Of a stretch of 64,000 nt of DNA, positions 1 to 11,056 are shown one piece after another. Below the pieces are notes generated by a model. It was not told where the DNA came from. It was given only the letters and a program-made list of their open reading frames with translations, and did no database searches. Numbering within the stretch: position 1 is the stretch's first letter; each line of letters begins with the position of its first letter. The position numbers and the translations under genes are program-made. Source of the stretch: Jacaranda mimosifolia (Eukaryota > Streptophyta > Magnoliopsida > Lamiales > Bignoniaceae); the NCBI GenBank assembly GCA_018894105.1, contig CM032122.1, positions 22,603,674-22,667,673 of the forward strand, read 5' to 3'.

Positions 1-59
1 TGTAAATAGTCTTACAGGAAATATTTTTCAAAATACCCAAAATACTGACCCCCTTTGAA

Positions 60-1740
60 GCAGCTCTACTTGCCTTAGCAGATGTTGACGATGCTGAAAT
101 ACAGGAATTCCTAAATTTCTTAGAAGCTCCGCCTAAGATTACTAAGCACCCAAAATTTGAAGATTTGGATATGTTCACTTCCTCAGGAATGTTGAAGCCA
201 TCTATTGAACAACCACCCACTTTAGAATAAAACCTCTTCCTGATCACTTACGATATTCTTATTTGGGAAATTTGTGTATATTACCTGTTATTATTTCGTC
301 CTTGTTGTCTGATGAACAGGAACATAGGTTGTTGAGAGTATTAAGGGAGCATAAACAAGCACTTGGATGGACAATTGCAGATATTAAATGAATTAGCCCT
401 TCATTTTACATGCACAAAATTCTATTTGAGGACAATAAAAAGGGCTCCATTGAACATCAAAGGAGATTGAATCCCATAATGAAAAAAATAGTGAAGAAAG
501 AAATCATTAAGTAGCTTGATGAAGGTATTATTTATCCTATCTCAGATAGTTCATACGTAAGTCCATTACAATGTGCACCAAAGAAAGGAGGCATGATAGT
601 GGTGAAGAATGACAATAACGAACTTATTCCAACAAGGACAGTTAGTGGATAGCGAGTGTGCATGGATTATAGGAAGTTAAACAAAGCTACAAGAAATGAT
701 CACTTCCCCTTGCCCTTCATTGATCAGATGCTGGATAGACTGGCAGGAAAGGAATACTATTGCTTCTTATATGGTTATTCGGGAAACAATCAAATTGCCA
801 AAGCTCCGAAAGATCAGGAAAAGACAACATTCACTTGTCCATGTGGTACTTTTTTTTTCTGGAGGATGCATTTAGGCCTTTTTAATGCACCAGCTACTTT
901 CCAGAGATGCACGATGGCAATCTTCACTGATACGGTAGAAATTTTCCTTGAGGTATTTATGGATGATTATTAAGTTTTTGGAAATTCTTTTGATGAATGT
1001 TTGAATAATCTTGTACTTGTTTTAAAAAGATGTAAAGAAACTAACCTTATTCTAAATTGGGAAAAATGTCATTTTATAGTAAGAGAAGGAATAGTTCTTG
1101 GGCATAGGTATCTCGCAAAGGAATTGAGGTGGACAAGGAAAAAATTGAAACAATTGAAAAACTTTCACCCCCATCATCGATGAAAGGTATTCGTAGTTTT
1201 TTGTGGCATGAGGTTTCTACAGGCGTTTCATTAAGGATTTCTCTAAAATTTCTAAACCCCTATGTAGTCTGCTAGAAAAAGATGTACCTTTTAAATTTGA
1301 TGATGAATGTCTTACGGCTTTCAATTTATTAAAAAGGAAATTTGTTTCTGCACCTATTATTGTTGTGCCTGATTGGGATTTACCTTTTGGACTAATGTGT
1401 GATGCTAGTAACTTTGCTGTTGGTGCTGTTTTAGGCTAGCGCAGGGAGGAGATCTTTCATTCAATATATTGTGCTAGAAAAACACTAACAGATGCACTGG
1501 TAAAGTATACCACCACAGAGAAGGAGCTATTGGTTGTAATATTTGCCTTCAATAAGTTTCGCTCATATTTGGTAGGAATCAAGGTAATAGTATATACAGC
1601 CCATTCAACTATTAGATATCTAGTGGAAAAGAAAGATGCCAAGCCAAGATTGATTAGATAGGTGTTGCTGCTACAAGAATTTGATCTGGAAATTCGGGAT
1701 AAGAAAGGCTCAGAAAATCAAATTACTGACACTTGTCAAG
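60..1740 (+). pseudogene. gypsy pol: reverse transcriptase and RNase H, decayed
   Basis: Translated pieces follow the Athila/Tat pol order. A linker at about 180-260 includes SIEQPPTLE. The RT core at 656-973 has RKLNKATRNDHFPLPFIDQ and the catalytic box as FMDD at about 957-968. The RT thumb is at 1001-1183 and RNase H at about 1290-1740. RNase H shows the CDAS and TTEKELL motifs, but the third acidic position, normally YTDHS in this lineage, reads YTAHS near 1597. In-frame stops occur near 389, 512, 650, 971, 1437 and 1660, with a frameshift near 1130-1200. The enzyme would have copied element RNA into DNA in cytoplasmic particles. This copy cannot encode it. Confidence 0.88.
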
Positions 1741-1774
1741 GTTAGAAAGTACATAAATTATAAATGAAAAGACA

Positions 1775-3068
1775 ATGATCAAAGAAACATTCTTGGATGA
1801 ACAGTTATATATAGTAGAAGAGAATAAGCTTCCATGGTATGCAGACTTGGTAAATTATATAGTTAGTGGAATTTTCCCTCTAGAAATTAACTCTCAACAA
1901 AAGAAGAAATTTCTCTCAGAAGTGAGGAAATATGTCTCGGCCGAGCCATTCTTATTTAGAATTTGTCCAGACCAAATACTCAGGCATTGTATCTCAGAAG
2001 AAGAAGTGAGGAGCATACTTGAGCATTGCCATTCATCCCCATCTGGAGGTCATTATCAAAGTGATCGCATTGCAGCAAAGGTTCTTCGGTCAGGTTTTTA
2101 TTGGCCTACCTTATTTAAAAATGTTTATACTTTTGTTGCATGTTGTGATAGGTGTCAAAGAGTAGGAAATATTTCTAGAAAAAATGAGATGCCTCTAAAT
2201 ATAATATTAGAAGTTAAGTTATTTGATGTGTGGGGTATTGATTTTATGGGTCCTTCTGTGCCATCCTTTGGGAATCTATACATTCTTGTGGCAGTTGATT
2301 ATGTCTCCAAATGGGTGGGAGCTGTTTCTCTACCAATTAATGGCTCTAAGATTGTAACAAAATTTTTGAAAAAGAATATTTTTACTCGTTTTGGTACACC
2401 TAGAACTATTATTAGTAATGGAGGAAGGTATTTTTATAATAGATATTTTGATGCTTTATTAGCTAAATACGAAGTTAAACACAAAACTGCCACAGCTTAC
2501 CATCCACAAACAAGTGGTCAAAGTCGAAGTATCAAATAGAAAAATTAAAAGAATTTTGGAGAAAACAGTGAATACTACTGGAAAAGATTGGTCTAAAAAG
2601 TTAGATGATGCATTGTGGGCATATAGGACAGCTTATAAAACTCCCATTAGGTTGTCACCTTACAAATTAGTGTTTGGGAAAGCATGCCACCTGCCAGTAG
2701 AATTGGAACATAATACTTATTGGGCTATAAAAAAATTGAATTTTGACTCTCAAGCTGTGGGTGATAAAAGGTTATTGCAGTTAAATGAATTAGATGAATT
2801 CAGAATGCAAGCATATGAGAATGCTAAGTTGTATAAGGAAAAGACAAAGAAGTGGTATGATAGAAAAATTTTAGAGCGTCATTTTGAACCTGGACAACAT
2901 GTTTTGTTATTTAATTCTTGTTTGAGGTTGTTTCCAGGAAAACTCAAATCATGTTGGTCAGGGCCATTTTGCATAACTGAAGTTTTTCTATATGGAGCAG
3001 TGGAGCTGGAAGATGAAGGAACAAATAGAATATTCAAGGTGAATGGACAGCGAATCAAGCACTATTAG
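1775..3068 (+). pseudogene. gypsy integrase, frameshifted
   Basis: Two overlapping frames (1775-2539 and 2514-3068) together give the integrase. An N-terminal HHCC zinc finger (HCH...GGHYQSDR...CDRCQ) lies at about 2023-2157. The catalytic core follows, with the first Asp in GIDFMGP at about 2237 and the second acidic position in SNGGRYF near 2416. The C-terminal region ([20 protein letters not shown], then a beta-rich tail) ends at a stop at 3066-3068. Two defects are visible. The second catalytic Asp reads Asn, and a frameshift near 2515-2525 falls where the catalytic Glu should be. The family joins element cDNA ends to nuclear DNA. Downstream is the element's non-coding spacer. Confidence 0.9.
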
Positions 3069-3279
3069 GGAGGTAATTTTGATCGCCAACGATCCACACT
3101 CACCTTGGTTGATATTGAATGATGCCTGAAAAAGTCAAGCCGATGACTATAAATCAGGTGCTTATTGGGAGGCAACCCAAATTTTCTTTTCAATTTTGTA
3201 ATGTTTATTTTTGTTTTTATTTGTTTATGATATAGTGCTTACTTTCTTTCTTTTATTTTGAAAAAAAAGACAAAAATTG

Positions 3280-3640
3280 TGCAAGGCAATAATATTGCGC
3301 TCGGGCGTAAAACTCTCACGCCCTGGCGCACGATCGTAAAACCTATGGCCCGAGACAATTTGCCTTGTACTAGGACAAAATATTTTCATGCCCCAGTGCA
3401 AGGCGTGACTGGATTACAGAATACCTTACACCAGGGCGCAAGATTTTCGCGCCCTCACGTAAGGGCGTAAAAATTTACGCCCATTCTAGAATGCTTTACG
3501 CTAAGGCAGGAGATCCCATTACAAAACCCCTTGTGCCAGGGCGCAAGACTTTCGTGCAGGCGCAAAGCGTGCTCTACCCAAGGCAGAATGCTCTGTGCCA
3601 GGGTGCAAATAACCTGCGCCAGGCGCAGGGTTTTTAACCA
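3280..3640 (+). repeat. degenerate GC-rich repeats rich in GCGC/GGGCG palindromes
   Basis: In otherwise AT-rich surroundings, about 360 bp is dense in short palindromic motifs such as GCGCCAGGGCGC and CCAGGGCGCAAG. They recur at roughly 60-120 bp, for example near 3431, 3536 and 3596. A 70-codon open frame at 3258-3470 runs through it but has no recognisable domain and looks like a by-product of the repeat. The block lies just after the pol stop, in the spacer of the Athila-like element. Function unknown. Confidence 0.6.
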
Positions 3641-3644
3641 TTTT

Positions 3645-3810
3645 GGATTCTCTATTTCATTTCATGTTTTATCTCCTATTCCAACTTGATGTGTATATGC
3701 CAAGTGTATCTAAATCTCAATCAATTATTTTTATGAGGAAATATTTGATACACATGTCATATATTCATGAAATGGAATAGGAGATGAAACATAAATTGGA
3801 ATAGAGGATC
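3645..3810. repeat. 166 bp imperfect inverted repeat, MITE-like
   Basis: The left arm begins GGATTCTCTATT and the right arm ends AATAGAGGATC. Arms of about 55 bp match imperfectly over their length (for example ATCTCCTATTCCA on the left against TGGAATAGGAGAT on the right), around a loop at about 3700-3755. The transcript would fold into a long hairpin. Size and structure fit a small MITE inserted in the retrotransposon spacer. No clean target duplication is visible, so the superfamily is not assigned. Confidence 0.6.
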
Positions 3811-4608
3811 TAAACCGGTTTTTAACACCTTTGTTCTGTCCGTAGCCCCCATTCCCCTTTCCCTTATTCTCTTTCTTTTCAAAAAAAAAAAAAAAAAAAC
3901 AACCCTCATTTCCCTTCCTCATTCTCTTGTTTTTAAATCTTCCAAACTACAAAACCCATTTACCTTACCCATTCTCTCTACCTACCGCCGGCGACCGTAA
4001 TTCCCGCCGGTAACCCTCCACCAGCCAACTCAACATTTTTCATCTCCCTTGGGCTAAACTTCTTGGTGCTTCTAATAATCATAGTAAGTTGTTTGCTTGG
4101 TTTTTTGTACAAACTTTCTTTGGATTTAGGTGTTTTGGGATTGTTTACTTGAATCTTGTGAAATATGATTGATTGTTGGGAGAAAAAGTGATTTATATGA
4201 AAATGTTGTGGGTTGTGTGAGTATATGAAAAAGTGATTATCTTGCCACCATATTGTTTGATTAGGCTAAAACTTAGTATGGCATTGATCTAATATTTGGA
4301 AATTACTAAGTTTCATCTTGCAATTGTCGAATGCTTAGATATTGATTCTTGGGCATTATTTGGAAGTATTCATTGAATATTATCAAGTAGTACTAATCAT
4401 AATATTGTGGTACATTGAGCTCATTATTGAAAGGGGAATTGAATTATCTTAAGAAAATTGAAATTTAGTTTGATAGATTTATTTGGTGGAACTGATAATT
4501 CTTTCAAGAATTTGGATTGAGGCTTTATTGACATTATTATTGACAATTTGGAATGATGTTGTTAGATTTTTTTTTTGCAATAATTGTGAATTGGAATAGC
4601 AGTGAGAT
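3811..4608 (+). other. non-coding spacer of the Athila-like element
   Basis: No coding frame is supported. The stretch holds a T/C-rich segment with a 20-base A run near 3880-3899, then AT-rich sequence. It separates pol from the downstream extra ORF, as is usual in Athila elements. Confidence 0.5.
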
Positions 4609-5695
4609 GGCACCTAAACCAAGCAAGAAAAGAAACAAGACGGACGAGCAATAGACGACCAACTTTTGATACCACCTGATTTGTTTCAGCAGAGGTAGAG
4701 ACACTATATTCACAAGTCACCATGCATCGACCCTTTGTTAGGGAAGGAGGATTAAAGGAGCACTCACGCGGTGATCCTACTAGAAACCCAATTATAACAT
4801 GGAAAGGTTGGCAAAAGTTTGCTAGCACACCAAATATTGCATTCATACTAGTAGTGATAGAGTTCTATAGTAATTTAGTATTCACTACTGGAGATACGAT
4901 ATTTGTGCGAGGTAAATAGGTGTCATTTTCTCGGAAAGCTATCAATGAAGTCTTTGAGACACCTAACATTGATAGTGATGATGAGTTCCAGCAATTTCTA
5001 ACTACATAAATAGATATGGAAGCAGTGAAAATCATCTATGTAGTCAAACTGTCGAGTGGAAGATGGGAGCTAACAATCAGTATAGACACTTCTCTAGGGC
5101 AGGTTTATCCCCACATATCCACCATTGGTTCAAATTCATCTGTGCCCGTTTGTTACCAGTTTCCCATTACAACGAGTCACTAGGGAGCGAGCCGTTTTGT
5201 TATAGCCTATACATTAGATGATCCCTATTAATATTGGACTAATTATTAATCCTACTCTTCAGAAGGTATTGCCAAGTGGAATACGAGATAGCTTAGTATG
5301 TCCACATTTGATCTCAGAGCTATGCGCTGCAGTAGGGGTTCAATAGGATCCGAGTGAGGAATTACTACCTCCAAAACAGACAATTAATGGCGATCAATCA
5401 AGGAAAGCTCCACGACCACATCAAGAGGATCCAGCTCATCAAAACTGCCATCGATCCATACCACAACGTCTAGATATGTTGGAGAATATGATGAGACAAT
5501 TATTAGCGAACCAGCAGGCTGCAAAGGAGCACCACCAAGCGTGTCTTGACACTCAACAATAATGGTATACGATGTTGGCACAATATCATAACATTCCACC
5601 TGAGGATTATCCTACCTTTCCATAGCCACCACACTTTGTTTTTCCTGCTACTGCAGTTCCATCCCTGGAGGCTGAGAAAGACAATGACGCCAATG
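4609..5695 (+). pseudogene. Athila-type extra ORF in the env position (plant transposon-protein domain), broken
   Basis: A frame begins MAPKPSKKRNKTDEQ at 4609 and stops almost at once. The best preserved stretch, 4722-4919, contains GWQKFASTPNI, IEFYSNLVF and IFVRGK. This matches the start of the domain found in many plant proteins annotated as 'putative plant transposon protein'. Later pieces in shifting frames (FICARLLPVSHYNE near 5140, then a LISELCAAVG-like piece near 5308) continue the same family. At least ten stops or shifts are present. In Athila elements this ORF lies between pol and the 3' LTR and is called env-like by position. Its biochemical role is not established. Confidence 0.65.
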
Positions 5696-7059
5696 ATTAA
5701 TCAGGGAGTATTTCTTCTTCTTCTTTTTCTTCTTCTCTATTTTATTTTATTTATTTTTTTGTTTTGTTTTTTATTTTTATCTTTTTTCCATATTAATGTA
5801 TCTTATTTTCTTGCTTTCTCTTTCATGATAGTATTAGTACTTTGAGGGCAAAGTACCGCTCAAGTTTTGGGGGATGCTTTGCATGTCAATTTTTAGTTCT
5901 TTGTGTTCTTTTATTTTCTATTGTTTTGATTTTGATTAGGGTTCAGCAATTGAGTCGATGTCTTGCATGTACAAAAATTAATCCTCTTGAATCAATGAAG
6001 ATATTACTCCTTTAATTTTATGTTTCGTGAAAAATTATACTTGTGTAATGATGGAACTGTGTACTTTGAGTAAAAGCAATCCTAGGGTGACATCCCCTAT
6101 TTTTGAACACTCTCATTCTTACTTCAAGTTATTGGTTAATTTAGAGGACATTTATGCATGAGTTACATAGGTAATACTTTAAACTCTAGAGTTTGTTTGA
6201 TTCCCTATCAAGGCGAAATCCTAGAAAACACTCAATTAAAGGAAATGACTTAGGCCATTTTTGACCTGTTTGAGCCTTTCAACCCTACCAAATGATATTA
6301 TATCCCTTGGGTCCCTTGTTGAGCCTATTTTTAAATATTCTTTTCAATTTTCAACTAACTCAACAAACAGCCTAAACACATGGTCCCACCAAATAAATCC
6401 CACAATTACTTGTTAGATCTATTCGAATTTCTTATGAAGATGGGAACAAACAGTATAGTGTCCATGAATTTGATTTTCTTCCTCCCTAAAAAAAAAACAA
6501 AAAAAAATGCATAGTTGCATGAGCACCAAAAAAAAATTCTGAAAAAGGGAGAAAGAAATAAATTAAGAAGTATTGTTCAATAAGTTTGGGGGAGAATTAA
6601 GAGATGATGATGAACAAGTGCTGTGGGTATTGAGTCAGTATTATCCATATTTTTCCTACCTTTACCCAAGCCTACATTACAAGCTATGAAAGTCCTAAAT
6701 GATCCTTTATTGAGTGTATTCTACATTAGTGGAGATAGAGATGAAAAGCAAACCTATGGAGTGTTAGAGTCTTGTACTTCTACATAAATTAATTCGAATT
6801 GTCAGTAACTACTTGTAGAGAAAGCACACACATACACAGGGGATTCATTTGAACATTGTATCTGCTTATTCGTGCATAGTGAAATTAGATCACAATTGTG
6901 GTTGACTACGAGCATAGTTTTGAAGTAGTTCTGAGAGTAGCAAAACGAAGTGATGTTTTCGTATATGTATTTTTATGTTGATTTGTTTTTCTTTGATTGT
7001 CTTTGAGTCTTTTCTTTGCGCTGCTCGAGGGCGAGCATCATATTAAGTTTGCGGGTATT
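5696..7059 (+). other. 3' spacer with purine tracts, ending in the polypurine tract
   Basis: No coding frame is supported. The region begins with a pyrimidine-rich block (about 5715-5790). It then carries several TTTGGGGGA-like purine blocks (about 5863 and 6585). The last block, AAGTTTGCGGGTAT at 7046-7059, directly abuts the LTR and is the probable plus-strand primer site. Confidence 0.6.
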
Positions 7060-8250
7060 TGTTAAGTCCATATTAGTATTAATTTTAATATCATGTTTAG
7101 GACTTAACAAATAATTTTCTTGGTTAAAAAATTATAATTCCCTTGCTAATTGATGAAAATTTGGAATTGCAGGAATACAAGTGGAGAAATTGCAAAGTAG
7201 GACAAATTGACTCAAGTTGATGGAAATGCTGATTGGATGACACGTCATTATCAAAGAAGGGCAGAAGAGTTTTTGTTTATTTGAGTCCTATTCTACTCTT
7301 TCAAGAAGTTATAAATAGGTCTCTCAGATACTTCAGAAAGGGAGAGATTTGGATTTTCTATTTTGGAGATCAGAAGTATCGCGAGAATTCGAGATTTAGA
7401 GAAGGACAAAGTAGAGATCTGATTCGTCTAGGAATAGAGTTTCTACCTCTCCCCTTCATTTTATTTTTTCATTCTAAATTTGAAATGATGTTCCGTTTTA
7501 TTCATGTTTTGTTTGACAATTCAATCATGAACTAATTCGTTACTCTAGGATTATGATGGATTCTTTTGAATAAATTGATGCACAATTTTCTTCCATGAAA
7601 TTCGTGGCACTTAAGGTTATTTCTTCTATTGTGTGCTTTTTCTATTTGATTGTCTAATCAGCAGTCAAGTGCATTTTTGAAATCCTAGAGGAGTCTTGGA
7701 AAAGAGAATATAGGGATTGATTGACAATAGAAGACCTTAGGATTAATTGTTCAAATTGATGAATTAATTAATTTGTGAGTAGGATAGGAATATACCTGCT
7801 TGCCCTAGGGAGTTAGTTGAGTGGTATAACTTTATCCATAATTTAGTTAATTCACATAGGAATATAGTGAATTGAATAAATTAGGGATTTGATTGCGGGT
7901 AATTCAGAAGAACCTCGTAATTGCATAAGACTCAAGACTAATAACCTGTTATTAATTTCGTAAGAGGAAAATTGTGTAATCAACTTATTCAATTAATGAA
8001 ATCATAATTCTAGGCTTCTATATCTTGGTAGAAATCCTAATCAGTATAATTTTTCTTATTTTCATTAGTTTAGTTTTAGTTCTTACATAATTGATTTTTG
8101 TTTGAATAAAACAAGTGTGTGATAGATTAGTAATTAGTAGCGAATAATTTAGTTCCTCTTGGGATCGACACTCTTCTCATCGCTTTATTATTTGTTGCGA
8201 CACGTGCACTTGCGTATTTGTTTGCATTATTTATTTTTGCACAACCAACA
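7060..8250 (+). repeat. 3' LTR of the Athila-like element
   Basis: The LTR begins TGTTAAGTCC directly after a purine tract and ends ACCAACA, giving the TG...CA form, about 1.19 kb. Near its end is GGGATCGACACTC followed by GCGACACGTGCACTTGCG, a run often seen close to the 3' edge of Athila/Tat LTRs. The first 10 bases recur as a perfect inverted copy (GGACTTAACA) at 7100-7109. The partner LTR lies outside the window, so both edges rest on motif evidence only. Confidence 0.75.
7309..7319 (+). promoter_or_regulatory. TATA box of the Athila-like LTR
   Basis: TTATAAATAGG lies about 250 bp into the LTR, a plausible U3 position. Transcription would then start at about 7340-7350. Confidence 0.5.
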
Positions 8251-9852
8251 ATTGTTATGCTATGTTAGAAAGATAATGGATCATCCAACTTGAATCTGAT
8301 AGACTCATAAAACCCAACAAATTTAAGAACTTGAACCCTCATCACGTACCGTTAAATAAGTGAAGTGACGAATGGAGTTTGGGATTAGTCACGCAGAATT
8401 ACATTTGGTAATCTATAATTGAACTAGCTCGAAGTCTTATAATAAGACAATTAAGTATATCATGAGTCCATGCTTATAGAATAAGATAGAGTAAAATATT
8501 CATAAAATAGATTGAGTAACTTAAGGATTGAGTTGGCGCGAGCATGTAAAGCTATTGAGATGGTTAGAACATTAAGATGATAAAATGGCGGAATGATTGG
8601 GCTCGAGTAAGTAAAGTCTCATAATACTGAGAATATCATATATATGAAAGATTAAGGTCATTTGAAATGAGATATAATTGAACTTCAGTGTTATAGTAAC
8701 ACACATCTATTGAATATTGGAATACTAAATGAGATCACAATAATGTGGATCGTATCTGTAATCTATTCATCAGCTGACTAGTTAAGGATTACCATATTTA
8801 ATTGTCTTAAGCATTTAGATATGTAACCAAGATTACCGAAATTATGTCAGAATTATAACCTCGATTTTGATAAAGATATTAACTATATTTATACTTAAGA
8901 TTCAGAGGATTGATAGGATGGTAAATCGGGTTATCTTATGATAGTTCTCAGTTTGACTAGGAAGTTAAGACCTGAGCAACCATACAACTGGAATTCCTCT
9001 ACATTTGCTAGGTGAGTTTATACTCGATAGTATGATATTTTTTTATTGGGGAAAGAACATATATATACTTGTTAATATGTCATTGTTGCTTAATCCTTTT
9101 CAATAAACGTGTTGCGAAATTTACCACACATCGCCACTTTATACTAATTGTGGTTCCTATTGAACTTTGGTTATGCTATTTTACTTGAAATTGGCAATTG
9201 TGTTGGGAAAACTGAAAAGGGATTTCGAAATATGTGTTTTATTAGCGCTTGACTATTGTCGTAAAATAAGTCCGATATAAATTGTTAGATTGCTTGCATG
9301 TCATGGCAAATCAAAGCATTAATTGGACATGTTAAGTGATAATAGTGAGTGTACTTGATACCCTTGAGGGTGGGCCCTGAGATTATATCGAAAGATGATT
9401 GGGCAGAACGGACCGACGATGACTATTATTTCGACTGATCACCCAAAATTTTGACCAAAATCTTCTCTCACGACTTATGGAGACTTTAATGTTTCTACTT
9501 GTTTCCTATATAATATTCGAGAAATTATTACTCTAGTGTTATTACTAAAATATCTCACTAACTCATTCGCATTTACATGTTTTATTATTATCTTTAGTTC
9601 TTTACCCCAGATAAGAACAAGTGACGAGGATAGACTAGCCCAGGTAACACGTGAGGTAATGAAGGTGGTAGAAGTACTAAGTGTGGTTCATGATATTTCG
9701 GTTCATAGTTGAACCTCTGTTGGATGTCGCTTGTGGAAATTAAATACTTTGAATTTTGAGAAATATATTTTTAGATATCCAGATGACTTGTGGTAAAGAA
9801 TGGGTAGCACCTCGGACGGGAGCAGGTACCTCACAGTCGAGGCACTACAAAG
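8251..9852 (+). repeat. probable old gypsy LTR remnant
   Basis: No gene is visible. The 3' edge (about 9807-9852) has GGTAGCACCTCGGACGGGAG and ends GAGGCACTACA, followed by AAGAGTAT. This resembles the 3' edge and primer-site junction of the better preserved gypsy LTR at 45490 (read on the - strand: GGCACTACA then AAGATAGTATC). The 5' edge is not recognisable, perhaps cut by the Athila-like insertion. The call rests on that one junction. Confidence 0.35.
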
Positions 9853-10021
9853 AGTATTTAATATGGTACTTATAAAATATCTTTTAAATTCTAAACTTAT
9901 TTATAAAATAAAAATATAATTATGGATATTTTGATATTATCTTATAAGATGAAATTTATATTGCAATTTGGATAAATACAACATGATATCTTAGTTATAA
10001 CTTATAACAGATAAGTTGGTT

Positions 10022-10340
10022 GCGTTAACTTAGATGATTCTGATATGGTACTTGGCAGTGATTTCCTCATAAATGTAAAACCATTTTAATCCCTTTTTTG
10101 GGTACATTGATGACTCTTGATGATAAGTACATGTACTTTGTGCAAGTTGAGTGGGATATTACTAGAAAAGAAGAAAAGAGGTCAATTGATGAGCCAACTG
10201 ATATTCGACTAATGCATGCTAAAAATACTGGTGTTGCTTCTAGATTGGGTATTGATGGTGGCATTTGCCAAGGAAATGGTGAAGAGAGCTTCCCCCTTTT
10301 ATTGTATAAGGCCAAGTTAAAAGCTATTGGATGGTGAATT
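10022..10340 (+). pseudogene. gypsy retropepsin region remnant
   Basis: One frame gives DDSDMVLGSDFL at about 10033-10068, the C-terminal signature of plant gypsy aspartic proteases (hydrophobic-hydrophobic-LG-x-D-F/W-L). The next stretch is frameshifted. It continues in another frame from 10107 (TLDDKYMYFVQVEWDI...) to a stop near 10335. The family cleaves the Gag-Pol polyprotein. The active-site DTG/DSG is not present in the window. It follows the probable LTR end by only 170 bp, so gag would be deleted. A non-transposon gene fragment cannot be excluded. Confidence 0.4.
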
Positions 10341-11056
10341 TAATAGTATTCCAAAATCTAATTAAGTATGGGCATTGACTAAATCAAAGAGTTTTGCAAA
10401 GTTTCATAGAAGTCCAAACCTTTGCTGGCTCGGTGCAGCATGAAATAAACATATGGTCAGTAAGTTGTTGAGATTAAGGTTTTACTAATGGCATTTATTT
10501 TCAAGATTTGCAAGTTAAGCAAGGTTAGTACATTAATGTGAAAAATAAGTGAAGGTGTTTCCCTTAGCTTCGATGAGGATGTTGGACTTCTCAAGTGACG
10601 GTGGTCTGTAAGCTCCTAAAATGTTGGACAACATGGCAGATTGCACATGATAGTGCAAGTTCAGTATTAGAATGATGTGGCATATAGAGTTTGGCTAAGT
10701 GTTGGGTAGATGAGACTAGGCTACAAACATAAGTTGGACTGCACTGCATGTCGTATGCTAAGATGTGGGCGAATAGTACACAAGTGATGGGCACTTATGA
10801 GCAGGTGTGCGCATGGGAGTAAGCAGTGTTTGCACTTGATCAACACTTAGATAGGATGATGTGAAAGCTTGCGCAAGGCTTAGATGGGCATGTGCAGGAG
10901 CTAAGATTGGTGCATACAAGATGATAAATGAAAGTTGGTCCATAATTTGACGACCAGCATGCACACAAGTAATGTGTTGACTCTCAGAGTGAGCGTTAGC
11001 TTGCGCAACAATAGACCAGCATAAATGGTATGCTTAGCTGATATCTTAGCACACAT
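10341..11056. other. unassigned sequence before the copia insertion
   Basis: No supported gene. Short open frames on the - strand (10591-10964) have no recognisable domain. The stretch is less AT-rich than its surroundings and resembles the DNA at 29938-30430 in composition. The two were contiguous before the copia element inserted between copies of CACAT. Confidence 0.4.

Larger units (their letters stand above)
1..8250 (+). mobile_element. Ty3/gypsy retrotransposon, Athila-like, 5' part outside window
   Basis: The window opens inside the pol region of an LTR retrotransposon. Order on the + strand is RT, RNase H, integrase (1-3068), a long spacer, an extra ORF (about 4609-5695), another spacer, a purine tract and the 3' LTR (7060-8250). 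RT before integrase is the Ty3/gypsy order. The extra ORF after pol and the long 3' spacer match the Athila/Tat lineage. All ORFs carry stops and frameshifts, so the copy is dead. The 5' LTR, gag and protease lie upstream of the window, so target duplication and age cannot be judged here. Confidence 0.85.

Noticed and set aside
3258..3470. 70-codon open frame on +
   Set aside because: It runs through the palindromic GC block. No domain, and better explained as repeat.
7233..7535. 100-codon open frame on +
   Set aside because: It lies within the Athila-like LTR across the TATA box and transcription start. No family features.
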